From: Craterostigma plantagineum
Lineage: Eukaryota; Streptophyta; Magnoliopsida; Lamiales; Linderniaceae
Assembly (NCBI GenBank): GCA_027422505.1
Contig: JAPQWV010000002.1
Span: 21,832,001 to 21,896,000 of the forward strand
DNA: 64,000 nucleotides
Direction: 5' to 3'
Both the position numbers and the translations under genes were made by a program. Positions 23,612-35,306 of the stretch are shown piece after piece. The notes below the pieces were generated by a model that made no database searches, had not been told where the DNA came from, and worked only from the letters and a program-made list of their open reading frames with translations. Within the stretch, counting starts at the first letter, position 1. Each line of letters starts with the position of its first letter.

Positions 23612-24260
23612 AGCGATCTCTGATCTTTCCATCCTTTTGCCTTCTGCAGTTCCTTTCGTGTCCAGTGATCTCGTCCCGTGTCTAAGTGCCTAGCAGTCTA
23701 AGTGTCTTAGTAGATTTTGTCCTCACCCTTTTTGATGCTAAAGGGGAGAGAATTAGGACTAAGTGTGTAATAATACAGGTACCTGCGTGCGATCCCTACT
23801 GTTGGGATAAGACCTTATTAGGATTATGGTTATGACTATGTTTATTTTGTTCTGATTTAATTCCTTGACTAACCCTTATGTGTGTTGACTTACGCTTTGA
23901 GAATTTTTGGATATCTAAGTCAGGGGGAGTGCAATAGTCGTGATACTTATGTGTGGTGTTTCTGCTGGAACCTTTATGTGATATCATGGAATCATGCTAC
24001 ATCATATCTGCACATAGTCAGGGGGAGAAAATCATGAAAGTCTGGTAACACTTATGTGTGATACTTTGCATGTATCTCTGCAATGATTAGTAAACATGCT
24101 ATGAATCTCGACATGAAGTACTTGCACTTAGATAGGGGGAGCATGCACATCTTAAGTGAAACTTGACCTTTCATGCTCTGTCCATGATTAAATTAGGCTC
24201 ACACGTTACATGCCTACATGTTCGAATATGCTCATTACATTAGTAATATGTCATCATCAA
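23612..24260 (+). promoter_or_regulatory. Sirevirus 3' untranslated region with repeated polypurine tracts
   Basis: No open frame. Purine runs occur at 23741 (aaggggagag), 23921 (cagggggag), 24021 (gggggaga) and 24134 (aggggga), before the functional tract at 24261. Multiple PPT-like copies in this position are a known Sirevirus feature. Confidence 0.8.
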
Positions 24261-24272
24261 AAAGGGGGAGAA
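24261..24272 (+). other. Polypurine tract for plus-strand priming
   Basis: AAAGGGGGAGAA directly abuts the TG of the 3' LTR. Confidence 0.9.
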
Positions 24273-25909
24273 TGTTGACCTTTTTGGTCGTGCACTGTAT
24301 TTGAGTTTTGATGATTCCATGAACTTAAGATGAGATATGCACTACAACTTTAGTAATTCGAAATATGTATATATCATGTGCTTGTATTTGAGTGAATTGC
24401 ATCTTGACACTGTGATTCCATTGCAACATGATTTATGTGATACCACTGTGTATTGATTCCACCGTCATGATATCATTGTTACGTAATTTTGGAAAGTATG
24501 AGTAAATCGAATGATAAGTGACTCTGATCTTTTTGGAAAATAACGTGATTAATGCTTGATGTGTTGTGCTATGCAAATTATAGTAAGGATTATGCATTAA
24601 TTTGATAAAGGGTAAATATGATATACATGGTAATGATATTACTGCTGGAATCTGTCTATATATGGAATGAGATCTTCTATATCCTTGAATTTGCTAATTA
24701 TGGATATTATATACCAAGGATATAATTGCACGAATGTTATCCGTTTTTTTAAGATATGCTGAAATATGAATTATATGTTACGGATGCATTTAATTCGTGC
24801 ACTTGTGCTATACATGGAAAGGATATATGCTATACATGGAAAACACGTCATCCACTGGAACATGTCTATCTTTAGGAGGAAATCATGCAGATATCATTGG
24901 CAATTGCATCTAAAATGTTAAGGTCAAACGAATTCTTTCCCTGTGCGAACATGGTATTTATTTGTATGGAAATTCGTGATTTATGTGCTGCATAATTGAT
25001 AAGATGCTGAGTGGAACCATTTATGGTATCTTCGTAAGTAACACAGTGCTAATATGTATAAGATCTGCCTATATGGTAAGGAAAAGGTAAGATTTCATGC
25101 AAATTAATGAATATGATGACCGTTGTGATGCTTATAGCATAATTTGGCATGATAATGGAATGATGTGTTGAACTGGTGATTGCGATTGACATTCCATATG
25201 AAATGTGTGACACTAACATGGTTATTTAAGTCAACACTTCAACATCGGGTGCAAACAACGAACGAACGAACAAACGAACATACACGAGATAGCAAGAACA
25301 GAGATTTGAATTGGAGCGTTTGATTTGCGAATTATTACTCTCTGTTTGTGCTTTGTGCTTTCATTTTGCGATTGTTGAGTGCACCCTAAGCTAGAAACTA
25401 CCATCCCAATCTGAGTGTGAGTGAGCCTCACAAGGAGACAAGAGTGAAGCGTGCCTTTCGTGAATGGAGGATTTGAGATCCAGCTGACCTTCGGGAGCGA
25501 GCTGTTTCCAGTCGGAGAATAGGGATTCTCAGGAAACGATGTGGAACGAAACTCCGCGTTAGGCACCCTAGCTGCGTACTAGTGTTCATCTTGGTCTTGG
25601 TTGTGTAAGGGCGATCGGTCACGTCTGTAACCAGTTATGGTAACATAGTGAATTGATCAAACTCTTGAGGAGCAAACCTCAAGGAGAGGACTAAACCCCA
25701 CTTGGGGATATAACCTCTATAAATCCAGGTGTTATTTACTTTTCTGTTCACTTGCACTCATGAAGATTCACTCGACCAACAGTTAAGGGAATAACCATCA
25801 CAACATCTTAATTCCGCTGCTCTCTTTTAAAAGACACATTGGATAAAAGAAGCAAAAAGTTTTAAATTGCCTAATTCACCCCCCCCTCTTAGGCACATAT
25901 TTTACTTCA
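24273..25909 (+). repeat. Sirevirus 3' LTR
   Basis: TGTTGACC to ..TTTACTTCA, followed by the TSD GAAAT. It lacks 9 bp present near 13446 in the 5' LTR. Confidence 0.92.
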
Positions 25910-25914
25910 GAAAT

Positions 25915-27924
25915 TCAACAAACCTGAGAGAAAACCCAAGTATTCAAATCATCTACAAAGTTCTCAAGCCAGAAAGAAAGGTATTGTGATAATTTCACTA
26001 GACTAATTCAGTTACTGGGTGTATTCTCAATGGACTGTGAAAAAATTGTTGAAAGAGACAGACCGTAAAAAACTGTCTGAGAGGATATTAATAGTTTAGT
26101 TAGCATAATAGGTGTGAGTCTAACTAAGGGGGTTGTACGACAAGTGTTGTAAACCGAGGCTTCTGGTAAGATACCTTCCTAAGCGGGAAGGGGAGGAGTC
26201 GTAGAAGATTTAGCTCTAAATTTCCATAACAAAACTCTATTTGTATTGCAAAAACACATACACCACATACATCCTGTCTTTGTTCAAAACCGACAGGTTT
26301 TTTCCTCACCAATCAACATACATATCAAGCACCAGTATTGTTCTTTAACGAGAGCCAAACCGGAAAAGTTTAAGAAAGTAACGGAGTGTTTATTCCCCCT
26401 CCCAAACACATAAGCCAAAACCTTCATGGACTCCAATGAATATATAGATCACCCAAAGTGCTGAGATAGTTGAACTCAAGTTGCAGAGTAGAAACTTCAT
26501 ATGTGCTACTTAAACCATTAGGAGCAGCACGTCCAGTTCAATAACGTAACGAAGGACATGACAGAAGGGAATAGCCGATGGCTCCATACAAAAGCAACTA
26601 GCAAGTGATCAGTCAAATCTTTAGCGTTTCTTTAGATATCCTGGCTTCTGTCCTTTTGTCGAGGCATTAACAGAAATAGTGATGTTTTTAAATAGATGTC
26701 CAAAAACAAAACAACTTTTTCATATTTTTTAAAAACATTATTTAATAGTGTTGCAAAACTAAACAACTTTTCCAATTTTAATTATTTTTTATTTTGACAA
26801 ACTATTAAAAATTACAATTCTCCACTCTCACTACTTCAAATAAGCAATATTATTTTGATTATTATATTTTTTAACCCCAATAAAATTTTATAATTTTTTA
26901 TTAAATTTTTTCTTAACCTGGATTAATTTTAGCTTGATTATCATATTTGATTCTTTGTGCATACCATTCGAACAACAACAAGAATTAAAATTGATATTGT
27001 GTAATCATTTACAACCTTTATAATAATGAGAAATACATAGAATGAAAAGAATAATTCGAGAAAACTTTTAGGAAACAACGTTGTAATATTCAACAAAATA
27101 TGGTCTTTCCTAAAATATTCAAACAAGCAATAACTAACAATAATCACTTTCTATAAAAGTTGCCATAGTTCATCATCACTAATTTTCAGTGAGCGTTTCT
27201 TACGAGACTTTCATTCCATTTCGATATCGTCGCGTTCGCTTGTGTTTGACTTTCTCTGTGGGAGTACATAAAGGTTGTTTACCAGATTAAATTTAATTGG
27301 GGTTAGAAATATAATCATTAAAATATTGCTTATCTGTACTCCTTTATAAAGAGCGTAAGGTAGATAAAAACTGTAAAGTCTATCAATGGACCAATCAAAA
27401 TATTTCTACATTAAAAACTATTAAAAATACTTATTAAACCACGTACTAACTCTTATTAACTACCCTTATTCTAGTTTTAGTATACTACGTAATAAAACAA
27501 TCAGTCAATAATTAAGTTTTTATTGAACACACGTAAGGTGTGCTAAAAATACTAGTTTTTAGTAATGAGGGTGGAAAAATTGTAATTTTTAATAGTTTTG
27601 TGGTCAAAGTGAAAATGAATAATAATTAAATTGAATAATTTATTTTTGCAACATTATTAAAAGTTAACTATATTTCCACTTCTAATTTTATAACATCACC
27701 ATGTCTCCATTCTCTCACCAAATCCTATTCGATAAAACAAAGTTCGTTAAATAGTTTCCTCAATCACTTGCGATTCTCCGACTTTGATTCAGCTGATTTA
27801 ATGGAAAACAGAGGGAATCTATGATGTGATAATGATATCGAGAATGATGAGAAATTAGCGAAATTCCGATTATGTGATATCGAGTTGACGGAAACTTGAA
27901 TTATTTTGGGAAGAGTTTTACCGC
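25915..27924. other. Intergenic, right flank of the Sirevirus
   Basis: No gene. 25915-26400 contains purine-rich LTR-like text (taagggggttgtacgac), perhaps the other half of an older LTR interrupted by the Sirevirus. 26670-27900 is AT-rich with no structure I can define. Confidence 0.4.
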
Positions 27925-28305
27925 GCGTAAAAATCATTCTCAAAATTAAATTAATTCTCAAACTCAAAATGCAGTAATTCTTTTACAAACCAAATCTCAA
28001 ACTCAAACGACCATTATTCTAATATTCTACCCGATATTTTAATATTTATCCATGTTATTTACAACTATTCAAATTAGACCACGCTATTATTTTTAGTTCG
28101 ACTCAAAAATAACTTTACCAAATTAATAATAAATCAATACTTTTCATATAAACAACGTAGAAAAAAGGATACATAACGTAATTTTTAAAACACTACACTC
28201 AATTTTTAGGATATCACATTCCCAAACGTATATTTGAGTTTAAAACGGGAGAGAAGATGAAAACGCATTTTGAGTTTGCGTTTGAATTACGGTTCGAAAT
28301 TAATT
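27925..28305. mobile_element. Tourist-like MITE remnant without clear ends
   Basis: Shares 'attctcaaactcaaaa', 'gtaattctt' and, on the right, 'cattttgagtttgcgtttga' with the complete copies at 11157 and 33219. The GACCATCTCC ends and the TAA target are not recognisable. Confidence 0.5.
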
Positions 28306-28367
28306 GCAAGTGTGTTATTTGTTAGAAAAAAAATTGTAATCAATCAATCAATCAATCAATCAAAATA

Positions 28368-29071
28368 GGCTTTTTAACTAAAATAGGGTTATTTAACCCA
28401 AATTAGATAAAATAGGGCAAAATGGGACTGAAATTATTAAAATCGAGCGAATCGCGCCTATTAAACGCGTCGTCGCGCCTATTAGACGCGACGATGACGT
28501 GGCAAAGCAACAAAGCAAAGGAGGCCCAGCTGGGCCCGCTCGTGGCCCGCGTCGCGCTTAATGGACGCGATGACGCTCTTAATGGGCGCGACGTTGACCC
28601 AGACCAGCACTAAGCCCACTAAACCCACTAAAGACGCCATTAAACCCACTAAAGTTATTGCGCCACTAGGCGTCGCACCTAATGGACGCGACGTCGCATC
28701 CAATGGCCGCGACGACGCGTTCTGTACCCTCGGCGAATATTCCTATTTAAGCAGCTCAATTTTCGAATGTTAATTCATAAAATTTAATACATATCCAATA
28801 TGGTGTCTAGAAAAATTCAAGTAGTTGTTTATTATGGCGGTGAAATCATACACGAATCAAACACCATACAGTATAGTCTTCAACCCATCGGTTATCGACG
28901 AATTCGTCGCGATACCAATTTCGATCAATTTCTTAGTATGTTGTACGACATGACTTCCGTCGACAGCAATGCTTTCTTTTTAATCGTTCGCTCGATTTTA
29001 TTAATTTTTATCAAATTAGCCCTATTTTATCTAATTTGGGTTAAAATAACCCTATTTTAATTAAAAAATCC
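28368..29071 (+). mobile_element. Mutator-like element, internal deletion derivative
   Basis: Inverted ends of about 90 bp (GGCTTTTTAACTAAAATAGG at left, GGATTTTTTAATTAAAATAG read in reverse at right) carry the shared block 'aacccaaattagataaaat'. A 9-bp target duplication ATCAAAATA/ATCAATATA (28359-28367, 29072-29080, one mismatch) is the Mutator length. The 704-bp interior has GC-rich 'aatggacgcgac' sub-repeats and a short transposase-like frame. A (ATCA)n repeat lies just outside the left end. Confidence 0.8.
28800..29060 (+). pseudogene. N-terminal fragment of a MuDR-type transposase
   Basis: ATG at 28800 opens MVSRKIQVVVYYGGEIIHES, a beta-hairpin-rich start like the N-terminal domain of plant MuDR transposases. 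After about 63 residues it runs into the right terminal inverted repeat and stops at 29060. The zinc finger and DDE catalytic core are absent, so it cannot act as a transposase. A TATA-like segment (tcctatttaag) lies ~60 bp upstream. The family assignment is by pattern only. Confidence 0.5.
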
Positions 29072-29329
29072 ATCAATATAAATCAAGTAAACTTTCTCGT
29101 CTACAAATCTTCCTTGAGATAAACATCAAGAAATTCAAATTTAAATTTGGTCAACGAATCATCTGAGCTCTGCCTGATATTCTCCCTGCGTCCAACCCGT
29201 TGGAGATAAAATGAAGATTCTCTGATCTAGATTTATAATTTAATTGAACAAAAATAATTTGCGCTCCATTTGAATAATTTTATTTTTATCTTGGTAATAT
29301 TTACTTTTTTTTCTTTACATAGGTGGCGC

Positions 29330-29794
29330 TAGGGTTGGCAGTGGGGCAGGGATTTCCCGCAGGGATCCAACCCGAACGGGGTGAGGAATCCCCGAGATTT
29401 TATCCCTGCAGGACTGGGACGGGGAATGATTTTTCCCCGTGGGGATCCCCGCCCCGTTCCTCGCCCCGTCCCCGAACCCCCTTTTATATATTATAATATA
29501 TATAATATTAAATTATAATTTTAATAATATTAAAATATTATCAAATATAGATTACATAATATTAAATTAATACAAATAATATATAAATTTTAAAATTTAT
29601 ATAATATTTTTAACAAAAATATATTCAAATTTATATATTATATTAAAAATATTACTTTTTTTAAAAAAAATTAAGGGGCGGAAAATCACCGCGGGATCCC
29701 CGTGGGGACGGGGACGATTTCGTCCCTGAATGCATCGCGGGGACGGGGACGGGGATTAGATCTCCGCCCCCGCCCCGCCTCATTGCCATCCCTA
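29330..29794. mobile_element. hAT-type MITE, GC-rich ends (copy A)
   Basis: Ends TAGGGTTGGCAGTGGGG and (reverse) TAGGGATGGCAATGAGG, inside the 8-bp target duplication GGTGGCGC (29322-29329, 29795-29802). The ends are G/C-rich 'ggggacggggac' blocks around an AT-only core, so the transcript could fold back. It is non-coding. Confidence 0.85.
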
Positions 29795-30040
29795 GGTGGC
29801 GCCTAGTTGGATGATAGAAAAACAAATTAGGTCCAAATCATCGATATCGTCGTACACGTATTAATTCCGGATAAATTGTCCTTACATTGATTTTTTTTAT
29901 TAAACTTAAGGACTAAAAATGCTCCGCTTAATTAAGGTGTCCCAAATTCTCCACCACTCCAAATATGCAGGACGAAAAGTTAAGTCTTTAAAATAAGCTA
30001 TTGCTGGGTTTGTATATGAGGGATTAGATTCGGACATGAA

Positions 30041-30673
30041 ACTTCGAAGAGTGTGTTTAACACAATTTCCTTAAAACAAATTCGCTCCCTCTCATTTGTG
30101 CTAGAGGTTTTTCACGAGCGTTTGTTTCCCAGGGTACTCCGAAAACTTTGTGTTTGTTTTGCATGTAACAACACCAACAGCGAACTGGAAAAGCTATAAG
30201 ATGAAAAAGGACTTGTGAATTTTTTGTCTCCTTTCTCCAATGAGAATGATCCTCTATTTATAGGATTCAAAAATTTAATTGCTATGAAGTCCATCTATTG
30301 GCTTTAAACAAATAATTTAATGGCCATAAAGTCTCTTTATTATGGCTTTAAATCAAATAATTTAATGGCCATTTCAAATTACTGTCCGCTGGACTTCTAG
30401 GTATCTTAACGGTCGCTTCCGGGCAGCCTAGCTATCCGGTCACATATAGTGACCATTTCAATCCGGTCTTAGTCATACAGTCCAGTTTCACAAGCCATGT
30501 TGAATACCGGGAAAAAAAATTTAAAACCGGGGCAAAACGCGGGTTGATCAAACCTGTTAGTCCGGCATTCGTGTCAAACCAACTTGTTTCCAATGTTGGA
30601 CAAAGCCCACATTTATTTCCCTTCAAAACAATTCACATTCGCATGCCCAAATAAAGCACATGCTTTATCCAAC
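30041..30673 (-). repeat. Copia LTR fragment
   Basis: Read on the - strand it matches the LTR at 9848-10676: 'gagggagcgaattTg..ttaaggaaattgtgtt' and 'gatcaacccgcgttttg' are shared. It lacks the last ~100 bp of the LTR. The start near 30673 (..atccaac) is approximate. No internal coding sequence adjoins it. Confidence 0.6.
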
Positions 30674-32614
30674 GGCTATATCGAGTAGGGACCTCCTAAT
30701 ATTAATCCACATTGTGAATGAAAATTTCTAATTGTAACATGCTTTCGATATCAGTTTTCGTCCATTGTCATCTCTAAATGGAGTTGTTGTATATATTAAA
30801 AGAAATGTACGTTTTTTTTTAAAGAAATATATGTTGAACATATAATGATCTTAATGTTGATTGGCTTAAGCCCAATTATTCGAAATAATGTATTGAAACA
30901 GGGGCCCAATATAAAATAAATACATGAAAATCATACATCAAACTCAGGCTCAGCTCAACTATGATTAAGAACAAATAAAATAAAAGTAAATAAATGTTTC
31001 ATATTAATCATTAGGACGCCGACGTCGGTAAAAACCGGGCAATTCATAATTTTGGAGGTTGTATGGCTTTATTATGTCAATCATGCATATTATTAAGTAG
31101 TATTCAAGTCTTTTATCCCGAAGGAATAATGAAATCACAAGCATGAACTATTAATATATGTATGGTAAAGAACTTCATGAAATTTCTGAAGTCTGCAATG
31201 CAACATAAACGATAAGAATACCTTAAATTTTTAAATACTATTTATTTCAAGTTGAAGAACTCGTAATAATTTATTGATTGATTTGGGACAAGAGCATGAA
31301 AGTAGTTGTGCAGAGTGCAAATTAATAAGTGAGATGGGAAAATTAAGCCCACGTGAGGGCCATGCAAAAACCACAAGGCCCCCAAGTGAGTTCAAGACAT
31401 TCATTCGATCACGTGAATCATATAGTATAGCTGTTGCAAAGAAATTTTAATTAATTTATGGTTTCAAGACCATTTTTTTTCGTGCATCATATATGTAGAA
31501 CTCACAAAGAGATGGGACTGAAAAATACGGGGCCCACGATATTTTTATTTCTCAATATTTGAGGCATGGACTTTTAGGGTGATGTTACTTTTAATCCCAA
31601 TATTATTTATATTTTGGCGTTTTGGTCTCTCTACTAGTGTGATTGTTAGTTTAGACATAATCTGACACGTGAGTGGACATGATATTCTTTTCTCGCCTTA
31701 GACCCTGATAGCTCATCTTTTTCGACTTAAAGCCAAACTTAAGCGCATCACAATTAACTTAGAACCCAAATGCAAGGAATCGAACACGACTTCTTAAAAG
31801 AAAAGAAAAATGAAGACAAACAGGTATTAGACAAACAAAAAATATCGTACAACAAATTCTGCATTGTAGAATATATTTTGAACTATTATGATCACCAATA
31901 TAACTTACTATATTAACTCCAATTATGGCCGGAGGACCCCCGACACCCTATAATTCCGCCCCTATATCAGAGTACTGTGTACATGTGGCAATCATGCAGG
32001 GGACACAAGTTGCATTATATTCGTATTCTTAAAATATATATTTGTATCTAATAGAAATACGGCAACTGGCCTATGATTGTTACTTTTTTCGGAGTGGGGA
32101 CTCCGATTTCATAAATTAGTTTGCACGTGATTTAGTACCGAGGATAGTTACAAGACTCTTTACTATCTCTTTATATACTATCTCTTTATTGATTGATCGG
32201 TTGGGCTAATTCCGACATGTACGATATTAATAGTTGTAGTTATCGTATGACCAAAGTTTAATAACTTTATTTTAAATATTCAACCACAGTATACACACGA
32301 GATGAAAGGAAAAAAAAAAACATATTTGCGACATTCGTTTCTGTTGTAAAACTTTTGATACTTAGGGTGCATGAGGGACGAAACACTGTCGGGCTATTCT
32401 AAAATTATAACAAGAGATAGAATCGAGTGTTTGTAAGTAAACCAAATACCAAGATGATACTTAAATCACCATGATATCGATCAAGATATAAAATGTCATC
32501 ACTAGACACTATGTTTCTTTTGTGGTGATATTCTATTTCGCATATCAAAGTGTTTATGATGGTCCGTGGGGTGATGGGTAAATGTCATATTTAACACTTT
32601 ATGTATTATCTAAG
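30674..32614. other. Intergenic, no gene seen
   Basis: AT-rich, without an open frame above 60 codons or a recognisable element. It ends at the TAATG target site of the TRIM. Confidence 0.5.
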
Positions 32615-32619
32615 TAATG

Positions 32620-33138
32620 TGTTGAGAATCGCGTGTGTGGCAAAGTCTCACATCGAAAATTGCTTGCAAATTAAATGGGTTTATAAGCTTGATGGTGCAC
32701 TCCTCTTATCACCAATTGGTTTTAGGAAGGAACTCCATCAAGCTTATGCCGGCACCCCTTCTCCTTGTGGCGCATGTGTGTGGACCTCGTTAACGGATAA
32801 ATTATCGGAGGCCCGGCCCGAATTTCCACATGGTATCGGAGAGGAAAGATCCGACTCAATTAAAAATATATGGCGGGTTCGAAAAGAATGGCGTTCCCGT
32901 CCAATTAAAAAGAAATGGGCTCACACGTGAGGGGGGAGTGTTGAGAATCACGTGTGTGGCAAGGTCCCACATCGAAAATTGCTTGCAAATTAAATGGGTT
33001 TATAAGCTTCCCTCTTATCACCAATGGTTTTAAGAAGGAACCCCATCAAGCTTATACCGGCACCCCTTCTCCGTGTGGCGCATGTGCGTAGGCCTCGTTA
33101 ACGGATAAATTACCGGAGGCCCAGCCCGAATTTCGACA
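32620..33138 (+). mobile_element. TRIM (terminal-repeat retrotransposon in miniature)
   Basis: Two direct repeats (211 bp at 32620-32830 and 200 bp at 32939-33138) start TGTTGAGAATC and end ..CA. Between them lie TGGTATCGGAG (32831, near-perfect initiator-Met PBS) and GAGGGGGGAG (32929-32938, PPT), with about 100 bp in all. The 5-bp TSD TAATG flanks both sides (32615-32619, 33139-33143). It has no coding capacity and must depend on proteins of another LTR element. Confidence 0.92.
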
Positions 33139-33218
33139 TAATGTGTATTAATCCAGAGCGACAATCTGAATTGTCGTTGTTATAGCCCAAGATAATTCTT
33201 CCATACCCAAGTTGGTAA

Positions 33219-34118
33219 GACCATCTTCAATGGAACTGAAAATCAAAAAAAAATTCTAAAAATCGCTCCATCGAATAAAAATAATCCCAAAATGGATTGT
33301 ACTTTCTCTCTCCTCCATTAAACAAAATGTATGCATTTGAAAATGCATAACTGAGTTTTATATTAGATAAGTTGTTTTAATTGTTTTAATAGTTAAACAT
33401 TTCTTATAAAAAAAACTAAATAAAAATATATAGAAACAAATTAAAGTTTTTGGGGTCTTTACACTTAAAATACCCACTTGGAAAAAACTTATAATTTAGT
33501 ATCCTGTCAGATTTTTTATATGTAGGCACCTAGTAGAATAGATTTTTTGCAGATAGGTATCCGATCCGCCGCAGATACGCCATACAACACATTTAGGTAT
33601 CTCATATCAACGTATTGTGGTACGTCATACGTTGAGAAAATGGTACGCCGTATTAGCACATTTAGGTATGCCATCTGTAACACATAAGGTACGCCGTATA
33701 AACACATTTAGGTACCCTATATCAACGTGTTATGGTACGCCATACACACACAGGAACGGCGTGACTGAAGAAATTGGTAAACATTAAATCGGGTACCTAT
33801 TTGTAAAAATTTCTGACATGATTACCTATCTGTAAAAATTTTATTCAAGTAGGTATTTATGTGTAGATATCACAAAGTTTTTTAGAATTATAAAACTACT
33901 AGCAATATTTTTTATTTATTTAGATGTAACATAATATTGACATGTTATTTTTTGAGTTATAAAATATATGGGCGGTATTGAAAAGTTGTAAAAGTTGGTG
34001 TAAAAGTGAATAGCTCTAAAATAGTGCTTTGAGTTTAAGAATGGATTTAAACAGTAGGAGAAAAATTACTGCATTTTGAATTTGAATTTTAGATTGAGTT
34101 TGTCGGTTGGAGATGTTC
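33219..34118. mobile_element. Tourist-like MITE interrupted by a second MITE
   Basis: Ends GACCATCTTCAATGG and (reverse) GAACATCTCCAACCG with TAA on each side (33216-33218, 34119-34121). Removing the nested 422-bp element and its 9-bp duplication leaves about 469 bp, close to the 530-bp complete copy at 11157. Confidence 0.75.
33452..33873. mobile_element. GGTAC-rich MULE-like MITE, copy 1
   Basis: Ends GGGGTCTTTACACTTAAAAT and (reverse) GTGATATCTACACATAAAT. The 9-bp target duplication is AAAGTTTTT (33443-33451, 33874-33882). The interior is a series of 'gtacgc/ggtacc' words with imperfect dyad symmetry. It sits inside the Tourist-like element at 33219. Confidence 0.85.
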
Positions 34119-34121
34119 TAA

Positions 34122-34856
34122 TAACCCACCACCATAGTTACTGTGACACATAAGCAGAAAAATTTAGTTTTTATTGTGTCAAACATCTCAGTATCTTGGT
34201 TGGTGTACTAAAATGGGTAGACTGTGACCATTAAATACTTATGTGAACCACCATACATTGTTTGTCTAGTTAGATTTTATCTAACTCATTCAACGTGTGA
34301 TCAAATTATTTTCGGGGGAAATTTACCTTCGGTTCTTATCTGTTTCTCCAGCAGTGCACATTTAATTTGGAAGTGAATGGAAAGAAAGAAAGAAGGATAA
34401 AATGTTGCAAGGATATTTTAAATCTCAAATATAATTATTGCCTCCTAATATTATTGCTTGCTATTTTATTAAGGTCAACGAAGATACTTCCCGACATGAT
34501 GGACAAACCAAGTCGCATTCAAAATAATTCATTATCTTAACTAAATTTGTTGAAGTGGTTGCCAATAGGGGACACCACAATAATGTTTGAAATTTTATAT
34601 ACTATAATATAAATTAATATTTTATTCATTAAATTATAGCTCTACATATATGGACTTGGATTAAATCATAGGACAAGGTTGAGACCTAATTTAATATGCT
34701 ACAATTTTAAGCTATTTAAGGGCATGAAGTGTACTAAAAAAATAACTGAAAATTTCCTTTAGTAGTAAAAACAAATGTTACTCAAAACCTCTACAAGCCA
34801 AAAGGGTCTAGTCGACAGATGAGGCTGACTTTAAAATGACCTAGATATTATTATCA
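34122..34856. other. Intergenic, AT-rich
   Basis: No gene or defined repeat; ends at the TTATTATTA target of the next MITE. Confidence 0.5.
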
Positions 34857-34865
34857 TTATTATTA

Positions 34866-35297
34866 GGGGTTTTTATACACAAGTACCTATTTGGAAAAAA
34901 ACTTGTAATTTAGTACCCAGTCGGGATTTTTTTATATGTAGGTACCTAACAGAATAAAATTTTTGCACATAGGTACACGATCCCCGAAAGTACACCAAAC
35001 AACACATTTGGGTACCCTATCTCAACACATTTGGGTACCCTATATAACAGAAAATGGTACGACGTATGTTATATTTAGGTACGGCATATGTAACACTGGC
35101 ATGCCCGTAGGTACGACTTATCCTATATTTAGGTACCTTATATAAACGTGTTATAGTACGCAATATACACACAGGAAGGTACTATATGACTAAAGAAACT
35201 GGTAAAATTAAATCGGGTACCTATCTATAAAATTTTCTGACATGGATAGTTATGTGTAAATTTTTTTTCCAATTAGGTATTTTTCTATAGATTCGCC
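34866..35297. mobile_element. GGTAC-rich MULE-like MITE, copy 2
   Basis: Ends GGGGTTTTTATACACAAGTA and (reverse) GGCGAATCTATAGAAAAATA. The 9-bp target duplication is TTATTATTA (34857-34865, 35298-35306), low complexity but in register with the other copies. It has the same interior word pattern as copies 1 and 3. Confidence 0.8.
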
Positions 35298-35306
35298 TTA
35301 TTATTA

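Larger units (their letters stand above)
12628..25909 (+). mobile_element. Sirevirus-type Ty1-copia element with internal duplication
   Basis: The element has 1643- and 1637-bp LTRs starting TGTTGACC and ending ..TTTACTTCA, flanked by the 5-bp TSD GAAAT (12623-12627, 25910-25914). It has a TGGTATCAGA primer-binding site, a gag with coiled coil, pol in copia order, an extra ORF after pol and several GGGGGAG tracts. Those are Sirevirus hallmarks. Its 13,282 bp is oversize because of a 2.69-kb tandem duplication; without it the element would be 10.6 kb. I count roughly 35-40 substitutions between the LTRs, about 2.3%. Confidence 0.9.

Noticed and set aside
28422..28773. Overlapping small frames in the GC-rich centre of the Mutator derivative
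   Set aside because: They read through 'acgcgacg' sub-repeats on both strands, with repeat-like peptides and no known domain.
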